Of a stretch of DNA of 64,000 nt, positions 1-7,814 are shown in pieces (position 1 is the stretch's first letter; each line of letters starts with the position of its first letter). The stretch comes from JAQBVV01 sp965249205. Lineage in GTDB: Bacteria > Acidobacteriota > Vicinamibacteria > Vicinamibacterales > UBA2999. The notes beneath the pieces were generated by a model. It was not told the origin of the DNA and did not search any database. It was given only the letters and a program-made list of their open reading frames with translations. Both the position numbers and the translations under genes were made by a program. The DNA lies in the NCBI GenBank assembly GCA_965249205.1, contig CBDFLL010000004.1, positions 186,001 through 250,000 on the forward strand, given 5' to 3'.

Positions 1-334
1 CCGCGACGCGCCTCCAGAGCTCCTGTGCGGCCCGATGGTGGCGCGGCTCCGTCGTGCGGATGAAATCATCGTTCGTGATGGCCAAGTCGCGGCACATCAG
101 TCGAAACGAGGCCGCGACCTCATCGGCGAACGTGGCCGTCTGGCGACCGGCTTTCTGGGCCGCACGCTCCACTTTCTGGCCGTGTTCGTCAGTACCCGTC
201 AGAAAGAACACCTCTTGTCCGAGGAGCCGCCGGGAACGTGCGACCGCGTCGGCGACCATCGTGGTATAGGCGTGGCCGATGTGCGGTCGCGCGTTGATGT
301 AGTAGATGGGCGTCGTGATGTAAAAAGGCTTCAT
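1..334 (-). CDS. metG: Methionyl-tRNA synthetase, N-terminal part (runs off window)
   Basis: The first 111 codons of a class I aminoacyl-tRNA synthetase, cut by the window edge. Translation begins MKPFYITTPIYYINARPHIG, the Rossmann-fold start of MetRS with the HIGH-type signature seen here as HIGH (PHIGHAYTT), followed by the FLTGTDEHGQK motif that is diagnostic of MetRS. The enzyme charges tRNA-Met with methionine in the cytoplasm. The ATG is chosen because it gives the usual MetRS N-terminus; it lies 16 bases after the larC stop on the same strand, so the two are probably co-transcribed. The C-terminal anticodon-binding part cannot be seen. Confidence 0.93.
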   Translation of the reverse strand, partial: MKPFYITTPIYYINARPHIGHAYTTMVADAVARSRRLLGQEVFFLTGTDEHGQKVERAAQKAGRQTATFADEVAASFRLMCRDLAITNDDFIRTTEPRHHRAAQELWRRVA

Positions 335-350
335 GTCTGTGATGGGCTCG

Positions 351-1583
351 TTACGACCGGTGGTCCAAGTATGCCTTCATCGCTTCGGCCTGCACGTCCT
401 TGACAGGCCTGCTGTGTGTGGCGGCAATGCGCGCACAATCCTCAAACTCCGGCGACGCATTCATGAGCTCACCATTGCGCCGCGCGATCTTGACGCGTAC
501 GGGACCGAGCGGTGTCTCCACCGTGAGGGTCTCTCGCTCGAGGCATTCACGGTCCATCTCGTGATGCCGCATACCGATCGTTGTCGTCTCCCGAAACACG
601 ACTGTCGTCAATCGCTCGCGAGCCGCGGGCGGTGCGATGATCGACAGGAGAATTCCAGGCCGGTTCTTTTTCATCTGGATCGACGTGTAGTACACGTCCA
701 ACGCCCCATCGGCCAGCAGCCGATTCATCAGGGCGCCGAAGATCTGCGGATTCATGTCGTCGATCTCCGCCTCCATCACCACGACACGATGCGCAGGTCG
801 TGACTCGTCGCTTTCGCCGACCAACACCCGCAAGACGTTGGGTGTGTCTTCGGTGTCCCGTGTGCCGGCGCCGTATCCGACACGTTCGAGCCGCATTGGC
901 GGGAGCGAGCCGAAACTCTCCGCGTATGCGGTGACCAGCAGCGCTCCAGTCGGCGTCACGAGTTCGCCGTGCTGTGGCCCCGAGTAAATTGGCGCACCCT
1001 GCAGCAGGTGCGTCGTAGCTGGGGCGGGAACCGGATAGAGGCCGTGCGCAGACCGAATACTGCCGCTGCCGACATTGAGCGGGGACGCGACGATGCGATC
1101 CACGCCGAGCGCGTCGAGTGCGTACACGGTCCCGACGATATCAATGATCGAGTCGAGCGCTCCGACCTCGTGCAGGTGCACCTTGTCGGCCGGCGTGCCG
1201 TGAATGGCCGCTTCCGCCTCAGCAAGCTGTGCGAAGAGGCTCTGGGCGCGCTGCTTCGCCGGCGCTGAGAGCGCAGCCCCGTCAATCAGACGAACGATCT
1301 CCGCGAGGGTGCGGTGCTCGCCATGACCATGCTCGTACACACGCTCGTGGGCCTGATCGCGACCGGGCGCATGGTCTGCCGACGGCCCCTCCCCTCGCAC
1401 GTGTAACTTCGTCGCACTCACGCCGGCCCGCGTCACGCGCTCCGTCCAGACGGACTCGCGATCGAGCGCGAGGCTCCCGAGCGCGTCCCGAAGATCGTCA
1501 AGCGGAAGGCCCGCATCAAGCAGCGCGCCCAGGATCATGTCGCCCGCGGCGCCGGAGAAACAGTCGAAGTAGAGGAGGGTCAC
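351..1583 (-). CDS. larC: Nickel-pincer cofactor biosynthesis protein LarC
   Basis: A 410-residue protein of the LarC family (older name DUF111). It begins MTLLYFDCFSGAAGDMILGA, the family hallmark, and has a His-rich stretch around residues 80-92 (HERVYEHGHGEH) likely to bind nickel. LarC inserts Ni into pyridinium-3,5-bisthiocarboxylic acid mononucleotide to make the cofactor of lactate racemase and related enzymes. Neither larB, larE nor a LarA-type enzyme is visible in the window, so the cofactor user must be elsewhere. Length is normal for full-length LarC; no programmed frameshift is needed, unlike in Lactobacillus plantarum. The gene sits upstream of metG on the minus strand. Confidence 0.92.
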   Translation of the reverse strand: MTLLYFDCFSGAAGDMILGALLDAGLPLDDLRDALGSLALDRESVWTERVTRAGVSATKLHVRGEGPSADHAPGRDQAHERVYEHGHGEHRTLAEIVRLIDGAALSAPAKQRAQSLFAQLAEAEAAIHGTPADKVHLHEVGALDSIIDIVGTVYALDALGVDRIVASPLNVGSGSIRSAHGLYPVPAPATTHLLQGAPIYSGPQHGELVTPTGALLVTAYAESFGSLPPMRLERVGYGAGTRDTEDTPNVLRVLVGESDESRPAHRVVVMEAEIDDMNPQIFGALMNRLLADGALDVYYTSIQMKKNRPGILLSIIAPPAARERLTTVVFRETTTIGMRHHEMDRECLERETLTVETPLGPVRVKIARRNGELMNASPEFEDCARIAATHSRPVKDVQAEAMKAYLDHRS

Positions 1584-1605
1584 CCGCGGATCATCTTATC
1601 CCGGG

Positions 1606-2289
1606 TCATCCGGGCGGCGGCGGCAGACGCCCTGACTCAACGAGTGAGACGTAACGCTGGTCGGCGAGGATCACATGGTCGAGCACGTCGATCCCCATGA
1701 CATCCCCGGCACTCACCATGCGTGTGGTCAGCGCCAGATCGTCGGGGCTCGGTGTCGGGTCGCCTGACGGATGGTTGTGGAACAGCACAACGGCCGCGGC
1801 AGACGCGGAAGCAGCCTCGCGGAACACTTCCCGCGGATGCACGATCGCCGAGTCGAGCGAACCTATCGACACGATGCGAACTCTGATGACCCGATGTTTG
1901 GTGTCGAGCATGACGATCCCAAACCGCTCGACCGCACAGGTGCCATACTGAGGGAGGAGAAACGCCGCGAGGTCACGCGGTGTCGTCAGCCGCGGGCGAT
2001 CAGTCACGCCACGTGCCAGCGTTCGCCGACCCAACTCAACAGCCGCGACGACTTGCGCAGCCTTGGCCGGGCCGACTCCCGCAAGATGCTGCAAGCCGTC
2101 GACGCCGATACGCGTGAGTCCGTGAAGGCCTCCCGCGCTGGCGATCAGACGGTTCGCGAGTTCCAGGGCGCCGATGTCCCGTGAACCGCTGCCGATGACA
2201 AGCGCCACCAGTTCATTGTCGCCAAGTCCTTGGGCGCCGAGGCGCTCCAGCTTCTCTCGTGGTCGATCCTGTGGTGCCACGTCTTTCAT
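1606..2289 (-). CDS. radC: RadC family JAB/MPN-domain protein
   Basis: A 227-residue RadC family protein. An N-terminal UPF0758-type helical region with a helix-hairpin-helix segment (LAGVGPAKAAQVVAAVELGRR) precedes an MPN+ domain with the metal motif FHNHPSGDPTPSPDD. The family was once linked to DNA repair; its real role, probably metalloprotease or nuclease-like and often tied to mobile elements, is unsettled. The ATG at 2289 is chosen because a GAGGTGAG ribosome site lies just upstream and because longer in-frame starts would run through the divergent lipoprotein gene. Only 21 bases separate the two divergent starts, so their 5' regions overlap. Confidence 0.88.
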   Translation of the reverse strand: MKDVAPQDRPREKLERLGAQGLGDNELVALVIGSGSRDIGALELANRLIASAGGLHGLTRIGVDGLQHLAGVGPAKAAQVVAAVELGRRTLARGVTDRPRLTTPRDLAAFLLPQYGTCAVERFGIVMLDTKHRVIRVRIVSIGSLDSAIVHPREVFREAASASAAAVVLFHNHPSGDPTPSPDDLALTTRMVSAGDVMGIDVLDHVILADQRYVSLVESGRLPPPPG

Positions 2290-2310
2290 CGACGTTATAC
2301 TCACCTCTCT

Positions 2311-2880
2311 ATGGGCCTGCGTCTCTCCACTCCAACGTGTCTTCTGCTGGTCCTCCTCGCGTCCGGATGCGCGGAGCCGCCGCAGAGGGAGATGGATCAG
2401 GCTCAGGGCGCTATCGACGCCGCGCGGGCGGCTGGCGCCGACAGGTACGCAACAAACGAGTACTCGGCGGCGACCGAAGCACTCGAGAACGCCAACACGG
2501 CGGTGGCCGCCAGAGATAACCGGCTCGCGCTGAGCTACGCACTCGAGAGTCGTGAGCATGCCCAGAATGCTGCGAGGAACGCCGCCGACGCGAAAGGCCG
2601 TGTACGCGTCGATGTGGACCATGCCTCGACAGAGCTTGCCGCGCTCATCGCTGAAGGTCGAACCCTCCTCGATACCGCTGCGCGCGAAGGTCTGCCCCGC
2701 GCCCGACTCGAGCAGCCGGCCTCTGACCTGAACGCCGCAGAGGCTCGTCTGCAAGAAGCGGGCGAGGCTGTGGACATGGGCGACTACCTGGGTGCCAGCG
2801 CAGCGTTGGAGGGCGTCCGGGCGCAGATCGAGCACGCCATCACCAGTATTGGTGACGCCCTCGCAGCACCTTCTTCGTAA
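2311..2880 (+). CDS. Lipoprotein with DUF4398-like helical repeats
   Basis: A 189-residue exported lipoprotein. The start at 2311 gives a clean lipoprotein signal, MGLRLSTPTCLLLVLLASGC, with a lipobox LASGC. The mature part is Ala/Glu rich and almost wholly helical with tetratricopeptide-like repeats (ANEYSAATEALENA-type segments), as in DUF4398 proteins. Such proteins are usually anchored to the outer membrane and may help peptidoglycan or envelope organisation, but no specific role is known. It is divergent from radC and its stop is 9 bases from the convergent dapF stop. Confidence 0.75.
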   Translation: MGLRLSTPTCLLLVLLASGCAEPPQREMDQAQGAIDAARAAGADRYATNEYSAATEALENANTAVAARDNRLALSYALESREHAQNAARNAADAKGRVRVDVDHASTELAALIAEGRTLLDTAAREGLPRARLEQPASDLNAAEARLQEAGEAVDMGDYLGASAALEGVRAQIEHAITSIGDALAAPSS

Positions 2881-2889
2881 CGCGAGGCG

Positions 2890-3693
2890 TCAGCCCAGCC
2901 AGTCCCCTTCCAGGACCAACTCGGCCCAGCCCGTGAGGTAGACACTGTCGTCGCGCCACTCGACGTGTTGCGTCCCGCCAGGAGCGATGATATCCATCGC
3001 CCGCGCGGCACCGCCGTGGGCTGCCGCCGCGACCGCTGATGCGGACGCTCCAGTCCCTGACGACGTGGTGGGACCGACCCCGCGCTCCCAGATCAGGATG
3101 CGAACACGATCGGGGGCCTCCACCTGTGCAAATTCGACGTTGGTGCCAGCCGGGAACATCGGATGGTTGGCTAGCGCCGGTCCAAGCTGGTTGAATCTGG
3201 GCGGATCCGGGAGCGAACCAAGCACAACGCACTGTGGGTTGCCTAGGCGCAGCACCGACGCAGTCAACGACTCGCCCCCAACGGCAATGACAACCTCGCG
3301 TAGTTCCTCCGGCGGACCGAGCGCTGCGCGAAACGTGTAGCGCACGCCCTCGTGCCCGAGGAGCTCCAAAGTTTTGGGTCCTGCGCCGGTGTCAACATCG
3401 ATCGTGGCACCAGGCTCCAGCCTCTGTCTGCGTGCCACGAGCGCGGCAAGGCAGCGCAGCCCATTTCCCGATAGCTCGGAGCCCCCGCCGTCAGCATTGA
3501 AGAGTCGCATCGTCGCCCCGCGCGCGCGCTCGGTGAAGACGATGAGGCCATCAGCCCCGATCCCGGCATGCCGATCGCACAGCCCGCGCACCATTCGTGC
3601 GAGGTCGTCACCGACCGCGCCGAGTCCTGTCGCGCCCTCTGCAACCAGTAGAAAATCGTTACCGTAGGCGTGCGCCTTGGTAACGGGCCTCAC
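2890..3693 (-). CDS. dapF: Diaminopimelate epimerase with Ser at the second catalytic position
   Basis: A 267-residue DapF, which converts LL- to meso-diaminopimelate for lysine and peptidoglycan synthesis. The N-terminal motif VTKAHAYGNDFLLV and the first active-site motif GNGLRCLA (catalytic Cys) are intact. In the second motif, usually ACGTGAC, the sequence reads TTSSGTGAS, so the second catalytic Cys is Ser. The start is a GTG immediately preceded by an in-frame TAG that belongs to the inverted repeat of the mobile element at 3694-3963; the spacing to the KxH..GNDF motif matches other DapF proteins, so this start is believable. The element has replaced the native leader. Whether activity is kept is uncertain. 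Confidence 0.85.
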   Translation of the reverse strand: MRPVTKAHAYGNDFLLVAEGATGLGAVGDDLARMVRGLCDRHAGIGADGLIVFTERARGATMRLFNADGGGSELSGNGLRCLAALVARRQRLEPGATIDVDTGAGPKTLELLGHEGVRYTFRAALGPPEELREVVIAVGGESLTASVLRLGNPQCVVLGSLPDPPRFNQLGPALANHPMFPAGTNVEFAQVEAPDRVRILIWERGVGPTTSSGTGASASAVAAAAHGGAARAMDIIAPGGTQHVEWRDDSVYLTGWAELVLEGDWLG

Positions 3694-3729
3694 CTAGCAG
3701 TCCGCGGTGAAAGTCCGGCGGGGCACCTA

Positions 3730-3787
3730 ACGCGGATTTCACGAGAGGGGCCATGACCCTCTGCCAGGTACTGCTGAAATCCGCGCC
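3730..3787. repeat. Nested GCGCGGATTTC palindromic repeat, copy 1
   Basis: A 58-base insert within the CTAG element, bounded by CGCGGATTTCA and its complement TGAAATCCGCG, with the core GGCCATGACC. It is absent from the matching place in the copy at 29142. The same ends bound the repeats at 3806-3848 and 36556-36658. Confidence 0.7.
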
Positions 3788-3805
3788 AGACGAGCGAGGC
3801 GCCTC

Positions 3806-3848
3806 GCGCGGATTTCGCTCCGTCGTGGCACCCCTGGGGAATCCGCGC
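3806..3848. repeat. Nested GCGCGGATTTC palindromic repeat, copy 2
   Basis: A 43-base palindromic insert (GCGCGGATTTC ... GAATCCGCGC) in the same CTAG element, also missing from the 29142 copy. Two insertions of one repeat family into one element show that this family is mobile or at least spreads. Confidence 0.65.
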
Positions 3849-3959
3849 TCGCGGACAAGGCGCGACGACTGAAAATACCGCCTGTATTTGAGGGAGGAGC
3901 AACGCAGGTCGCGAGGATGCGTCGCTCGTCGAATGCAGACGGACCTTTGCCACGGGCTG

Positions 3960-4865
3960 CTAAGGGACCTGAAAGGCGTTGAAGACGTACGTGAAGCCGG
4001 CGGACACACCGAATCCAGGATCCCGTGGGGTGAGCCCCACCAATATCGCGGTATCGGCGCGGACGGGCCCCACGGTGTAGCGGCTGCCGAAGCGCAGCAT
4101 GCCCCGCGTGTCCGTGCCGGGTGGCGGAACGCCCGAACGGGTGTTCAGGTGACCCGTGACCTCGCCGACGACTTCTGCAGACTGGCTGATCGCCCTAGCG
4201 AACGAGATGCCGTAGGTCATGACGTCGTTCTGGCGGTCGCCACGCGTCGGGTCGCCGAGGATCCCGATGCCAACGTTTGTCACGATACGCACGGACTCGA
4301 CGGTCTTGGCCAGCAAGAGGGATGCGAAGAAATCTGTCGTGTCGAGGCCCAGTCCGCTCTCGTTGGACGCGTTTGGGAGCTTGGTCGCAAACCGCAGGGC
4401 AACCCCCGGGCGCGACGAGCCCTCCGACATCAACCGCACCTTCGTCCCGATGACCAGATCCTCGATGCTAGACGTCCTCTCTCCGTCCGCCGTCACCATG
4501 CCCTCGAGAGGGGCCGGAAAGCGTCGCGTGATCAACAACCGGTTGTAGAAGCCGCCGTCGAACTGAAGCTCGGCGATGGAGCTGATGCCGATGCTCACAC
4601 CCACGAGCGGAGCGCGCAACAGATGCCCCTCCAAACCTGACACCGGATAGACCGCGTCTCTCGCATAGTCGAAACCGGTTTCCACCAGCACCTGACCCGC
4701 TCCCACGGTTTCGGGATCCTCTGTCACGAGAGGACGCTGCTGTGCAACCGCAGGGCCTGTCCACAACGCACACACCATCACGGCAGCGGCAATCTTCTTG
4801 GCGCGATCCCCGATAGTCCGCATATCGGTATCTCGGGTGTCCTGTGATCTCAACGTCTTCTGCAT
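3960..4865 (-). CDS. Outer-membrane beta-barrel protein (MetA-pathway/transporter-like)
   Basis: An exported protein of about 300 residues. A signal peptide ending near TGPAVAQQ is followed by alternating amphipathic strands typical of the phenol-degradation MetA-like or putative transporter barrel family (RPLVTEDPETVGAGQVLVETGFDY is the usual start of the mature form). It ends NAFQVP; its TAG stop is contributed by the inverted repeat of the element at 3694-3963. Two starts are possible: 4865, nine bases after the dtd stop, or the Met at 4823, which gives the more usual signal peptide MRTIGDRAKKIAAAVMV. Substrate is unknown. Confidence 0.65.
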   Translation of the reverse strand: MQKTLRSQDTRDTDMRTIGDRAKKIAAAVMVCALWTGPAVAQQRPLVTEDPETVGAGQVLVETGFDYARDAVYPVSGLEGHLLRAPLVGVSIGISSIAELQFDGGFYNRLLITRRFPAPLEGMVTADGERTSSIEDLVIGTKVRLMSEGSSRPGVALRFATKLPNASNESGLGLDTTDFFASLLLAKTVESVRIVTNVGIGILGDPTRGDRQNDVMTYGISFARAISQSAEVVGEVTGHLNTRSGVPPPGTDTRGMLRFGSRYTVGPVRADTAILVGLTPRDPGFGVSAGFTYVFNAFQVP

Positions 4866-4873
4866 GGGTGTAC

Positions 4874-5326
4874 TCAGAACTGTCGTGCGCTGTCGATCAG
4901 AATGGTGACCGGTCCATCGTTGATGAGCTCGACACGCATCGTGGCCTGAAACTCGCCGGTGGCCACCGGCAGCGGCACTCGCTGCAATTCTCTCACGAGA
5001 TCCAGATAGATGGCACGGGCGTCTGAGGGTGACGCTGCGGCGTCGAACGATGGTCGCCTGCCCTTCCTGATGTCTCCGTACAACGTAAATTGCGAGACGA
5101 CCAGAACGGCGCCCTTGACGTCGACCACGGACCGGTGCAGGTGCCGACCGTGCTCGCCGGCAAACAGACGCGCGTCCCGTATCTTGCCGGCCACATACCG
5201 CACGTCATCGGAACCATCGTCGCGCCCGATCGCGACAAGCACGAGAAGGCCGTGCGCGATCTCGCTGACGATACGCCCGCCAACATGCACCCGCGCCTCG
5301 GTCACTCGCTGGACGACGGCACGCAC
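4874..5326 (-). CDS. dtd: D-aminoacyl-tRNA deacylase
   Basis: A 150-residue DTD enzyme that frees tRNA from wrongly attached D-amino acids and glycine. It shows both active-site motifs: SQFTLYGD near residue 80 and the cross-subunit Gly-Pro motif (NDGPVT) near residue 136. Length is typical. The ttcA stop is one base upstream and the barrel gene start is nine bases downstream, so this is part of a tight minus-strand operon with ttcA and possibly the glycosyltransferase. Confidence 0.95.
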   Translation of the reverse strand: MRAVVQRVTEARVHVGGRIVSEIAHGLLVLVAIGRDDGSDDVRYVAGKIRDARLFAGEHGRHLHRSVVDVKGAVLVVSQFTLYGDIRKGRRPSFDAAASPSDARAIYLDLVRELQRVPLPVATGEFQATMRVELINDGPVTILIDSARQF

Positions 5327-5327
5327 G

Positions 5328-6161
5328 TCAGTGAGAAATCTGAATCAGGGCGTGCGAGGCGCCCTCGTCTTCAGTGCGGAGCGCGACACTATCCCGCAGC
5401 TCACCGCTCGGATTCAGACGACGGTCGAGCAGGTGCCGCGTCTTGACGTTGCTCAATGCTTTCAGCATCGACTGCTTGACCCCAGGGTGTTCTCGCTCCA
5501 GGTCGAAAATGAGCCGCTTCACGCGCTGCCGTTGGAGACTCAGGTCTCCGCACGCCGGGCAGCAGCAACCGATGATCGGTAGTTCGCACTCTCTGGCATA
5601 CAGTCGCGCCTCGTTCTCACTCACGTAGGCAAGCGGCCGAATCACCACGTGCTCGCCATTGTCGGACACCAGTCGAGCCGGCATCGCTCGAAGCGCGCCC
5701 CCGAAAAACAGGCTGAGCAGCAGCGTCTCGATGAAGTCGTCCATGTGGTGACCCAGTGCGATCTTGGTCGCGCCCATCTCCTTCGCGATGCGGTACAACA
5801 CACCGCGCCGCAGTCGCGCACACAGGGAGCATGGAGTCGCGCTGGAGTCGAGCACATCGTCGATCACATCCCCGATCGTTGTGTGCTCGATATGGAATTC
5901 CCATCCGCGATCCCGGCAGGTGTTCGCGATGACGTCGTGCTTGAAATCCTTGTAACCCGAGTCAATCGTCACCGCGACCAGAGAGAAGTCGATCGGGGCG
6001 CGATGTCGCAGCTGGTCGAGCGTCTGCATCAACGCCCAGCTGTCCTTGCCTCCCGACAGGCCCACCATGATGCGGTCGCCGTCCTGGATCAGGTTGAAGT
6101 CGGAAATGGCCTTGGTCGTCTTTTTCGCGACGCGAGTTTCCAGAGGGCTCTTGTATGCCAT
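5328..6161 (-). CDS. ttcA: tRNA 2-thiocytidine biosynthesis protein TtcA
   Basis: A 277-residue ATP-dependent sulfurtransferase that makes 2-thiocytidine at position 32 of some tRNAs. The PP-loop motif LSGGKDSWALMQ is at residues 35-46. Cys pairs CSLC (about residue 110) and CCCPAC (about 198) are the iron-sulfur and sulfur-transfer cysteines of TtcA. The motif GHHMDDFIETLL is also family-typical. It lies between a glycosyltransferase and dtd, with very short spacers, and is probably translated with them. Confidence 0.92.
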   Translation of the reverse strand: MAYKSPLETRVAKKTTKAISDFNLIQDGDRIMVGLSGGKDSWALMQTLDQLRHRAPIDFSLVAVTIDSGYKDFKHDVIANTCRDRGWEFHIEHTTIGDVIDDVLDSSATPCSLCARLRRGVLYRIAKEMGATKIALGHHMDDFIETLLLSLFFGGALRAMPARLVSDNGEHVVIRPLAYVSENEARLYARECELPIIGCCCPACGDLSLQRQRVKRLIFDLEREHPGVKQSMLKALSNVKTRHLLDRRLNPSGELRDSVALRTEDEGASHALIQISH

Positions 6162-6172
6162 CGCAGACGAGT

Positions 6173-6970
6173 CTATCTCGCTCTCCCTTCCACTGGGGGC
6201 TCGGAGGCACGCGAGGCATGCAGCTCTCCCCCCTCACACACCCGACGAATGTCGTACGGACGCATGGGTCCGTCAGCGCCCACCGCCTGCCGCATCCGGC
6301 GGGGCATGCTGACGATGTCTCGTAGGACACCGAAGGCTCGCAACACTCCGTACTTGGATCGACCCAACTGCCGGGCGCGATGGTTGACGACCACTTCCGT
6401 CACCCGCGCGCCGAGCTGGCTGGCAAGCGCCGGCAGATACCGGTGCATGCCCGGGGTCAGCGTCAGCGGCTTGACGACCTCAGCTCGGAAGACTTTGAGC
6501 GAGCACCCGTTATCGTGGACCCGGATGCCTGTGACCACGCCAAGCAACCAGTTGGCCACTACCGACGGGACACGTCTCGTGAGCAGCGCGTCCTTTCGGT
6601 CCCGGCGCCATCCGCATACGATGTCGTGATCGCGAGCCAACAACAGCATCGGTGGAATGTCTGCGGGGTCGTTCTGTAAATCTCCGTCGGACGTCACGAT
6701 CAATCGACCGCGCGCGTAGGCAAACCCCGCGGCGAACGCCGCTGTCTGACCGAAATTACGCGTGAACTGGATGACGCGCACGCGTGGGTCCTGTGCGCAC
6801 AACCCGATCAGGTGACTGAAGGTGTCGTCCTCACTGCCGTCGTCCACGAGAATCAGCTCGTATGGGACGTCAAGCGGTGCCAACGCCGCAGTGAATTGCT
6901 CGTGCAGCAGCCGCACATTGGGCGCCTCGTCACGAAGCGGAATGACGACCGAGACTTCCGGGCGCTCCAT
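6173..6970 (-). CDS. Family 2 glycosyltransferase (DPM/ArnC-like catalytic domain)
   Basis: A 265-residue GT-A fold enzyme starting VSVVIPLRDEAPNVRLLHEQ. It has the nucleotide-sugar motifs VDDGSEDDT and SDGDLQNDP (DxD) and the acceptor-side motif NHRARQLGRSKYG typical of polyprenyl-phosphate sugar transferases. It lacks the two C-terminal membrane helices of ArnC, ending instead with a polar tail, so it may act at the cytoplasmic face as a soluble or peripheral enzyme. Sugar and acceptor are not predictable. It is 11 bases upstream of ttcA. Confidence 0.85.
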   Translation of the reverse strand: MERPEVSVVIPLRDEAPNVRLLHEQFTAALAPLDVPYELILVDDGSEDDTFSHLIGLCAQDPRVRVIQFTRNFGQTAAFAAGFAYARGRLIVTSDGDLQNDPADIPPMLLLARDHDIVCGWRRDRKDALLTRRVPSVVANWLLGVVTGIRVHDNGCSLKVFRAEVVKPLTLTPGMHRYLPALASQLGARVTEVVVNHRARQLGRSKYGVLRAFGVLRDIVSMPRRMRQAVGADGPMRPYDIRRVCEGGELHASRASEPPVEGRAR

Positions 6971-7012
6971 GCGTTTCTCCGGCGAACGGGAGATCCGAAA
7001 GCGGACCTCGCG

Positions 7013-7627
7013 TTAGGGCTCTAGTTCAGGCCTGAACTCTTCCCGTCGGCGGCGGCTGAACCACCACCACCCGACCGCCGTGGCAACGATGAGGCCGACG
7101 AGCACGAGCGCCACATCGCGACCCTGCGTGCGCATCAGCTCGAGGGCCGCATCGCCGTACCAGATGGCCAACAGGCCGAGCCCGGTGTAACGCGCGCCGC
7201 GAGCCAACGCCACAGCGACGACGAATCGCCCTGGGGGCACCTCAGCCACGCCGGCCATCAGGACGAACAGCTTGAACGGCGCCGGAGGTGGGAGAAGCGC
7301 CGGCACAATCAAGGCCAGAATACCGTGCCTGCGGTACACCGAGAGCGCGCGCTCGGCGTGACCTGCGCGGAGCCGTTTGCGCAGAAACGTGTCGCCGCCC
7401 TTTCTGGCCAGATAGTAGATGGTGTAGCAACCCCCAACCGAGCCCAACGTCGCCATCGCCGCGTAGTACAGCATCCACGCTTTGTTTTGCGTCACCGTCA
7501 GCACGACCAGAATGTCGTTGAGTTGTGGGAGCGAGGCGAAGGAGGAATCAAGAAACGCGACCGCAAAGAGCCCCGGCCCACCGATGGCCGCCGCGAAGCC
7601 GTAAATCCACGTCACAAACGATTTCAT
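7013..7627 (-). CDS. VTT (SNARE-associated/DedA-like) membrane protein
   Basis: A 204-residue integral membrane protein of the VTT or YqaA-like family. It has about five hydrophobic helices and the family pattern of a re-entrant loop before FLDSSFASLPQLNDILVV and a second at ALLPPPAPFKLFVLMAG. DedA-family proteins are thought to be lipid scramblases or proton-linked transporters in the inner membrane. It is upstream of the glycosyltransferase on the same strand with a 42-base gap. An IS630-derived MITE begins 40 bases before its start. Confidence 0.82.
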   Translation of the reverse strand: MKSFVTWIYGFAAAIGGPGLFAVAFLDSSFASLPQLNDILVVLTVTQNKAWMLYYAAMATLGSVGGCYTIYYLARKGGDTFLRKRLRAGHAERALSVYRRHGILALIVPALLPPPAPFKLFVLMAGVAEVPPGRFVVAVALARGARYTGLGLLAIWYGDAALELMRTQGRDVALVLVGLIVATAVGWWWFSRRRREEFRPELEP

Positions 7628-7667
7628 GGGCAGTCAGGGACCGACGTGTCCTCGATCACGCGCCGGT

Positions 7668-7814
7668 AAAGCGCTTTTCATGACCGTGCGGCGTTCGAGC
7701 AGCCGCAATGCCGAAAATGGTTACGGCATCCGGCGCGACTGAAGCGTTGAGTAGTGCGTGCAGAAGTACCATGACTCGCCCAGTCAGTACAAGGGCTATT
7801 TGAAAAGCGCTCTA
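7668..7814. mobile_element. IS630-derived MITE, copy 1
   Basis: A 147-base element with ends TAAAGCGCTTTTCA and TGAAAAGCGCTCTA, flanked by TA. It is closely related to copies at 36408-36555 and 38397-38544. Its left part is the 3' coding end of an IS630-type transposase and its right part matches the right end of the IS at 54127-55107. It is inserted at the 3' end of the phosphatase gene and provides that gene's stop. Confidence 0.85.

Larger units (their letters stand above)
3694..3963. mobile_element. CTAG-ended palindromic element, copy 1 (with nested insertions)
   Basis: A noncoding element with terminal inverted repeats starting CTAGCAGTCCGCGGTGAAAG on the left and, on the other strand at the right, TTAGCAGCCCGTGG. 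A simpler copy of the same element lies at 29142-29307. The internal run GGCGCGACGACTGAAAATAC is shared. This copy is about 100 bases longer because two short palindromes with GCGCGGATTTC ends are inserted in it. Its right end supplies the TAG stop of the outer-membrane protein gene, and its left end abuts the GTG start of dapF. It looks like a MITE that duplicates CTAG or YTAR; no transposase is encoded. Confidence 0.8.
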
